Below, one piece after another: positions 6,743 through 10,106 of a DNA stretch of 10,106 nt. Made by a program: the position numbers and the translations under genes. Source of the DNA: an uncultured Lachnospiraceae bacterium (GTDB taxonomy: Bacteria; Bacillota; Clostridia; Lachnospirales; Lachnospiraceae). The notes below the pieces were generated by a model. The model was not told where the DNA came from, made no database searches, and was given only the letters and a program-made list of their open reading frames with translations. The stretch is from the NCBI GenBank assembly GCA_900313265.1, contig OMRN01000312.1:1-10106 (forward strand), given 5' to 3'. The first letter of the stretch is position 1; every line of letters starts with the position of its first letter.

Positions 6743-6859
6743 ATGAAGAACAATCAGTACACGACAATCCGGACCATGTGTTGTTGTATGCGAATGTTAA
6801 ACTCCCGGGCAGGAAAACTGGCGTGGGCGTCTGACATGGCTTGTCATGCGTCCGAATAA
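6743..6859 (+). CDS. Cysteine/methionine leader peptide (regulatory ORF)
   Basis: A 38-codon ORF starts MKNNQYTTIRTMCCCMRM and lies between the operon promoter and a terminator. Codons 12-18 encode Met-Cys-Cys-Cys-Met-Arg-Met, so six of seven residues contain sulfur; another Cys is codon 34, and all four Cys codons are TGT. The ribosome site AAAGGAG (6727-6733) is nine bases from this ATG; an earlier ATG at 6735 is too close to it and gives only a three-residue peptide. Such a clustered run of the amino acids made by the downstream enzymes is the signature of an attenuator leader peptide: ribosomes would stall at 6776-6793 when Cys-tRNA or Met-tRNA is low. The peptide itself probably has no function. 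No similar leader has been named here from memory with confidence, so I give no symbol. Confidence 0.85.
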   Translation: MKNNQYTTIRTMCCCMRMLNSRAGKLAWASDMACHASE

Positions 6860-6896
6860 ACATCATCCTAAAATCAATATGCCAGATGCCCGGGAG
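6802..6896 (+). promoter_or_regulatory. Antiterminator pairing of the metY attenuator
   Basis: CTCCCGGGC at 6802-6810, inside the leader ORF 14 bases after the third Cys codon, is perfectly complementary over nine bases to GCCCGGGAG at 6888-6896, the 5' arm of the terminator. Formation of this pairing excludes the terminator. Between them a further imperfect 12-bp hairpin (6825-6836 with 6842-6853, one mismatch, two G-U pairs) would bring the partners together. A ribosome halted at the Cys run would leave 6802-6810 and the hairpin free; a ribosome moving on through codons 20-38 would disrupt both. Confidence 0.7.
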
Positions 6897-6915
6897 AAAT
6901 CTTCCGGGCATTTTT
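6886..6915 (+). terminator. Attenuator terminator upstream of metY
   Basis: ATGCCCGGGAG (6886-6896) pairs with CTTCCGGGCAT (6901-6911) through 11 bp including one G-U, with a four-base loop AAAT, followed by five U residues. It begins 26 bases after the leader stop and 245 bases before metY, far from any gene it could end other than the leader itself. Confidence 0.85.
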
Positions 6916-7032
6916 CTTCCTCCTCAAACAATGCCACTTTACAAAAAGATGCCCGGAGGGCAGAAAGCAGGCCATTCACTTTTAGTAAAAACGAACGTAA
7001 AGAATCCAAATAAAAAAATAAATCACAAAACG

Positions 7033-7146
7033 AAATAAAATAACAAAATCAACAAAAAACAAACAATAACAAAATCAACAAAAAACAAACAATAACAAAT
7101 AACAAACAACAACAAATAACAAACAATAACAAATAACAAACAAAAA
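7033..7146 (+). repeat. G-free tandem-repeat 5' leader of metY
   Basis: These 114 bases contain no G on the plus strand. They are made of two identical 26-base units (7041-7066 and 7067-7092) followed by three 17-base units (7093-7109, 7110-7126, 7127-7143; the middle one differs at its first base), which run directly into the metY ribosome site AAAAAGGAG. The RNA would be unstructured. The repeat pattern suggests growth by slippage. The piece before it (6916-7032) holds only a third CCCGG-type segment (6949-6959) able to pair with the terminator 3' arm. Confidence 0.85.
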
Positions 7147-7159
7147 GGAGAACAGACCC

Positions 7160-8440
7160 ATGAGCAATTATAAATTCGAAACATTACAGTTACACGTAGG
7201 ACAGGAACAGGCAGATCCCACAACGGACTCCAGAGCGGTACCCATTTATCAGACCACTTCTTATGTATTCCATAACAGCAAGCATGCAGCAGACCGTTTC
7301 GGACTGGCAGATGCCGGAAATATTTACGGAAGACTGACCAACTCCACGCAGGACGTTCTGGAAAAAAGAGTTGCCGCATTAGAGGGAGGAAGCGCAGCTC
7401 TGGCACTTGCTTCCGGAGCAGCCGCCATTACCTATACCATTGAAGCACTTGCCGCAAACGGCGGACATATCGTAGCACAGAAAACCATCTACGGAGGAAG
7501 CTACAATCTCCTCGAGCATACACTTCCCCAGTACGGCATTGAAACCACTTTTGTAAATGCCCATGATCTTTCCGAGGTGGAGGGTGCCATTAAAGAGAAT
7601 ACAAGAGCCATCTATTTAGAGACGCTCGGCAACCCGAATTCCGATATTCCCGATATCGATGCCATCGCGGAAATCGCACATAAGCATGGATTACCGTTAG
7701 TTGTCGACAATACTTTCGGAACTCCCTACTGGTTCAGACCGATTGAGCATGGCGCAGACATTGTGGTTCATTCCGCAACCAAATTCCTCGGCGGTCACGG
7801 AACAACACTTGGTGGAATCATTGTAGAGAGCGGCAAATTCAACTGGAAAGAAAGCGGCAAATATCCGAACATCGCAGCTCCGAATCCCAGCTATCACGGT
7901 GTATCCTTCTATGATGTGGTAGGACCGGCCGCATTCGTTACCTATATCCGTGCCATCCTTCTTCGTGATACCGGAGCCACGATTTCTCCGTTTAACGCAT
8001 TCCTTCTTTTACAGGGTGTGGAAACATTATCGCTTCGTCTCGACCGTCATGCCGAGAATACAAAGAAAGTGATTGAATTTTTGAAGAATCATCCGAAGGT
8101 TGCCAAGGTGAATCATCCTTCGATTGAAAACCATCCGGATCATGCCGTATATCAGAGGTATTTCCCGAACGGAGGCGGTTCGATTTTCACCTTTGAAATC
8201 AAGGGAGGCCAGGAAGAGGCATGGAAGTTCATCGACAATCTGGAGATTTTCTCCCTTCTTGCAAACGTTGCCGATGTAAAGAGCCTTGTCATTCATCCGG
8301 CATCTACGACACATTCCCAGCTGTCCGAAGAAGAACTTGCCGATCAGGGAATTACACCGGGAACCATCCGTCTGTCCATCGGAACGGAGCATATTGACGA
8401 TATTATCGCAGACCTTGAAAAAGGTTTTGCCGCAGTATAA
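7160..8440 (+). CDS. metY: O-acetylhomoserine sulfhydrylase (aminocarboxypropyltransferase)
   Basis: MetY makes homocysteine from O-acetylhomoserine and sulfide, the direct sulfhydrylation route to methionine. It is a PLP enzyme of the Cys/Met metabolism family; its 426 residues match the MetY length and exceed the roughly 380-400 of cystathionine synthases and lyases. Visible signatures are NIYGRLTNST (residues 54-63, cofactor phosphate contacts from the neighbouring subunit), LASGAAAI, the PLP-ring aspartate in VVDNTF (Asp183), and the Schiff-base lysine in HSATKFLGGHG (Lys208). The ribosome site AAGGAG (7145-7150) is nine bases from the ATG. The protein has no cysteine and only the initiator methionine. 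It is first in an operon with cysK and is controlled by the operator, leader peptide and attenuator upstream. Some homologs also use O-acetylserine, so a minor cysteine synthase activity is possible. Confidence 0.95.
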   Translation: MSNYKFETLQLHVGQEQADPTTDSRAVPIYQTTSYVFHNSKHAADRFGLADAGNIYGRLTNSTQDVLEKRVAALEGGSAALALASGAAAITYTIEALAANGGHIVAQKTIYGGSYNLLEHTLPQYGIETTFVNAHDLSEVEGAIKENTRAIYLETLGNPNSDIPDIDAIAEIAHKHGLPLVVDNTFGTPYWFRPIEHGADIVVHSATKFLGGHGTTLGGIIVESGKFNWKESGKYPNIAAPNPSYHGVSFYDVVGPAAFVTYIRAILLRDTGATISPFNAFLLLQGVETLSLRLDRHAENTKKVIEFLKNHPKVAKVNHPSIENHPDHAVYQRYFPNGGGSIFTFEIKGGQEEAWKFIDNLEIFSLLANVADVKSLVIHPASTTHSQLSEEELADQGITPGTIRLSIGTEHIDDIIADLEKGFAAV

Positions 8441-8465
8441 AATATAAAAATCGGAGGAAAAAGTC

Positions 8466-9398
8466 ATGTCTAAAATTTACAAAAACGCATCGGAACTTAT
8501 CGGAAATACCCCTTTGGTAGAGGTTAGCAACATTGAGAAAGAACTGGGACTGAAAGCGACCGTTTTGGTTAAGCTCGAATACTTTAATCCCGCAGGAAGC
8601 GTAAAGGACCGTATCGCCAAGGCCATGATCGAAGATGCCGAGAAAAAGGGTCTTTTGAAGGAAGGCAGTGTTATTATCGAGCCGACATCGGGAAATACGG
8701 GAATCGGTCTTGCTTCCATCGCCGCCGCAAAGGGCTATCGGATTATTCTGACCATGCCCGAGACCATGAGCGTGGAGAGAAGAAATATCTTAAAGGCATA
8801 CGGCGCGGAACTTGTGCTTACGGAAGGCTCGAAGGGAATGAAGGGAGCCATTGCCAAAGCGGAAGAACTTGCGGCTGAAATTCCGGGAAGCTTTATTCCG
8901 GGACAGTTTGTAAATCCCGCAAACCCGGCCATCCATAAAGCGACCACCGGTCCGGAAATCTGGGCGGATACGGACGGAAAAGTGGATATCTTCATTGCCG
9001 GTGTAGGTACCGGAGGAACCGTAACCGGTACGGGCGAATATTTAAAAGAGCAGAATCCGAATGTGAAAGTGGTTGCCTTAGAGCCCGCGGATTCACCGGT
9101 TCTTTCCGAAGGAAGAGCGGGAGCACATAAGATTCAGGGAATCGGTGCCGGATTTGTACCCGATGTTCTCAATACGAAAGTTTATGACGAAGTTTTCAAA
9201 GCGGCAAACGAGGATGCTTTTGCAGCGGCAAAACTTTTGGCAAAGAAAGAGGGAATCTCCGTCGGAATTTCTTCCGGAGCGGCTTTACACGGAGCAATCG
9301 AACTCGCAAAGAGACCGGAAAACGAAGGAAAGATTATCGTAGCACTTCTTCCGGACAGCGGTGACCGTTATTATTCTACCGCACTCTTTACCGAATAA
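8466..9398 (+). CDS. cysK: Cysteine synthase A (O-acetylserine sulfhydrylase)
   Basis: CysK joins sulfide to O-acetylserine to make cysteine, using PLP. The 310-residue length is typical. The Schiff-base lysine is Lys47 in NPAGSVKDR; the substrate-binding TSGNTG is at residues 74-79; the cofactor phosphate loop GTGGT is at 181-185; SSGAA near residue 268 and the final [10 protein letters not shown] complete the family pattern. The ribosome site GGAGG (8453-8457) is eight bases from the ATG, and the gene starts 25 bases after metY, so they share a transcript. The enzyme contains no cysteine and only four internal methionines. In Bacillus, CysK also serves as the partner of the Rrf2 repressor CymR when O-acetylserine is low; the convergent Rrf2 gene here makes a similar link plausible but unproven. 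Confidence 0.95.
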   Translation: MSKIYKNASELIGNTPLVEVSNIEKELGLKATVLVKLEYFNPAGSVKDRIAKAMIEDAEKKGLLKEGSVIIEPTSGNTGIGLASIAAAKGYRIILTMPETMSVERRNILKAYGAELVLTEGSKGMKGAIAKAEELAAEIPGSFIPGQFVNPANPAIHKATTGPEIWADTDGKVDIFIAGVGTGGTVTGTGEYLKEQNPNVKVVALEPADSPVLSEGRAGAHKIQGIGAGFVPDVLNTKVYDEVFKAANEDAFAAAKLLAKKEGISVGISSGAALHGAIELAKRPENEGKIIVALLPDSGDRYYSTALFTE

Positions 9399-9428
9399 TG
9401 GATAATTGTTCAAGGGGATTCTTTATAC

Positions 9429-9462
9429 AAACGAGCCTGTCGGATTTCCGGCAGGCTCGTTT
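9429..9462. terminator. Shared hairpin terminator between cysK and the Rrf2 gene
   Basis: A 15-bp stem (9429-9443 with 9448-9462, one G-U pair) closes a four-base loop ATTT. On the plus strand it ends in TTT, 31 bases after the cysK stop; on the minus strand it also ends in a short TTTG tract, 42 bases after the regulator's stop. The stem is strong but both U-tracts are short, so it probably serves both convergent genes. Confidence 0.75.
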
Positions 9463-9503
9463 AAATGTCGTTGATGATTGGATCGGATGATGTTAAACGG
9501 AAA

Positions 9504-9899
9504 CTACAGCATGTCCTTCAGCGTGAACTGCTCGAAGTATTCCCGGGTCAGGTTATCATACCCCTCCCATAATCCGATGGTTTTGCATTCGTCTTTTCTG
9601 GGGCAGAGTTCCGCATTCTTGGCAAGACATGCCACGGGAGCCAGATTCTCCTCGGTGCAGTCTAAAATTTCCCAGACCGTGTACTCTTCCGGCTTGCGGC
9701 TTAACATATATCCGCCGCCTTTGCCGCGGTGGCCCTTAACCATTTTGTTGCGGACCAGGGTCTTTATAATAATCTCCAGATACTTCTCGGAAATCCCCTG
9801 CCGTAACGCAATATCATGCAGCGGAACAAACGTATCCTCTTTCTGCCCGGCTAAATCAATCATTACCCTGAGCGCATATCGTCCTTTTGTGGAAATCAT
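9504..9899 (-). CDS. Rrf2-family transcriptional regulator (CymR/IscR-like)
   Basis: This 131-residue protein has the Rrf2 winged-helix layout: MISTKGRYALRVMIDLA at the N-terminus, the recognition region ISEKYLEIIIKTLVRNKMV (about 36-54), and the wing RGKGGGYML (58-66). Four cysteines follow: C81, C91, C99 and C105. The spacing C91-x7-C99-x5-C105 resembles the [2Fe-2S] ligands of IscR (C-x5-C-x5-C) but is not identical, and the histidine ligand is not evident. CymR of Bacillus lacks such a trio. So it may sense Fe-S or redox state, or act as a CymR-like cysteine repressor using CysK. Its position facing cysK and the palindrome on the metY promoter favour a role in sulfur control. The ribosome site AGGAGG (9905-9910 on the minus strand) supports the ATG at 9899. 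Confidence 0.9.
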   Translation of the reverse strand: MISTKGRYALRVMIDLAGQKEDTFVPLHDIALRQGISEKYLEIIIKTLVRNKMVKGHRGKGGGYMLSRKPEEYTVWEILDCTEENLAPVACLAKNAELCPRKDECKTIGLWEGYDNLTREYFEQFTLKDML

Positions 9900-9932
9900 A
9901 ATTCCCTCCTGCTTGTATACTATTCAGAATCC

Positions 9933-9961
9933 CGTATATTGGCTCGCGTCGCACTTGTCAA
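9933..9961 (-). promoter_or_regulatory. Probable promoter of the Rrf2 regulator
   Basis: On the minus strand TTGACA (9956-9961) is followed after 17 bases by TATACG (9933-9938), about 30 bases before the ribosome site. Just downstream, TATAC (9916-9920) and GTATA (9934-9938) flank ATTCAGAAT, a nested symmetric pattern that could be an autoregulatory site. The latter is weak. Confidence 0.5.
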
Positions 9962-10106
9962 ACCTTCGACGGGAATCGGTTGTGTTTGCAACTTCAGGCA
10001 TATTTCGAATGAGGAAGATTATGTTGTTGCAAACTACATACTCATCCCTTACGAAGTTTGCCAATCGCTCGCTCGAGCAAGTCTTGCGAATACGTGTATT
10101 ACAGCA
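9939..10106. repeat. Intergenic element with related inverted repeats (probable interspersed repeat, continues past the edge)
   Basis: GTTTGCAAC (9984-9992) and GTTGCAAAC (10026-10034) form a perfect inverted repeat; GCAAACT (10029-10035) and AGTTTGC (10055-10061) form another, extendable to 12 bp with one mismatch. CAAACCTTCG near 9960-9969 recurs inverted as CGAAGTTTG at 10052-10060. CG-rich bits (GGCTCGCG, CGCTCGCTCGAGC) occur towards both sides. Several reading frames are open across it on both strands, but none has a ribosome site or a recognisable protein. This looks like a repeat element and not a gene; the class is unknown. Confidence 0.45.

Noticed and set aside
6916..6925. CTTCCTCCTC after the attenuator could mask a ribosome site (anti-Shine-Dalgarno)
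   Set aside because: Only five to six bases match, and the metY ribosome site is over 200 bases away behind an unstructured tract.
6841..7038. 65-codon plus-strand frame spanning the attenuator terminator
   Set aside because: It starts within the leader ORF without a ribosome site and runs through a strong terminator hairpin; the leader frame with its own ribosome site explains the region better.
6779..7114. The three Cys codons TGTTGTTGT are perfectly complementary to ACAACAACA at 7106-7114 in the G-free leader
   Set aside because: Nine weak base pairs over 320 bases against a repetitive AACAA tract are expected by chance; no further pairing extends it.
7023..7406. 127-codon open frame on the minus strand antisense to metY and its leader
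   Set aside because: Its C-terminal half is only the translation of the A/C tandem repeat read backwards (Leu/Phe/Cys/Val low complexity) and it has no ribosome site; it is a shadow of metY.
9924..10106. Minus-strand frame open from the right edge to a TGA at 9924-9926, about 60 codons
   Set aside because: Other frames on both strands are equally open across the same inverted repeats, and there is no recognisable domain; treated as part of a repeat element, though a gene ending here cannot be fully excluded.

Overview
The window looks like chromosomal DNA of a strict anaerobe in the Clostridia, most likely a Lachnospiraceae relative. The grounds are the ferredoxin-dependent 2-oxoacid enzyme IorAB, strong GGAGG ribosome sites, the Rrf2 regulator beside cysK, and a small conserved-looking protein of a type I associate with that family. 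The genus cannot be told from sequence alone.

Layout. (1) 1-3046, plus strand: 3' part of iorA, then iorB and paaK, tightly packed. This unit interconverts aromatic 2-oxoacids, arylacetyl-CoA and arylacetates. (2) 3155-4165: galE, a UDP-glucose 4-epimerase. (3) 4214-5503: two adjacent paralogous small membrane proteins with the same hydrophobic core but unrelated low-complexity, tyrosine-rich N-terminal tails. (4) 5491-5787, minus strand: a convergent 98-residue conserved-type protein. Its promoter carries a LexA-like palindrome exactly in the spacer, and its coding sequence contains the probable terminator of the plus-strand pair. (5) 6020-6592: an orphan secreted protein followed by a clear terminator. 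(6) 6669-9462: the sulfur amino acid locus metY-cysK. (7) 9504-9899, minus strand: an Rrf2-family regulator with IscR-like cysteines, convergent with cysK across a shared hairpin terminator. (8) About 9930-10106: intergenic DNA with related inverted repeats, probably an interspersed element.

The main discovery is the roughly 490-base region in front of metY. A strong extended -10 promoter has its -35 box inside a perfect 8+8 palindrome (a likely operator). It is followed by a 38-codon leader ORF, not annotated by length-limited gene callers, that contains Met-Cys-Cys-Cys-Met-Arg-Met. A rho-independent terminator lies just after the leader, and a segment inside the leader is perfectly complementary to the terminator's 5' arm. 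This is the architecture of ribosome-mediated transcription attenuation responding to cysteine and methionine supply, the two end products of MetY and CysK. Downstream of the attenuator the mRNA has a 114-base stretch without any G, built from tandem 26-base and 17-base repeats and ending at the metY ribosome site. The two enzymes themselves contain no cysteine, and MetY has no methionine except the initiator, so they can be made when sulfur amino acids are scarce. The locus therefore appears controlled by a repressor-type operator, by leader-peptide attenuation, and by an economical protein composition.
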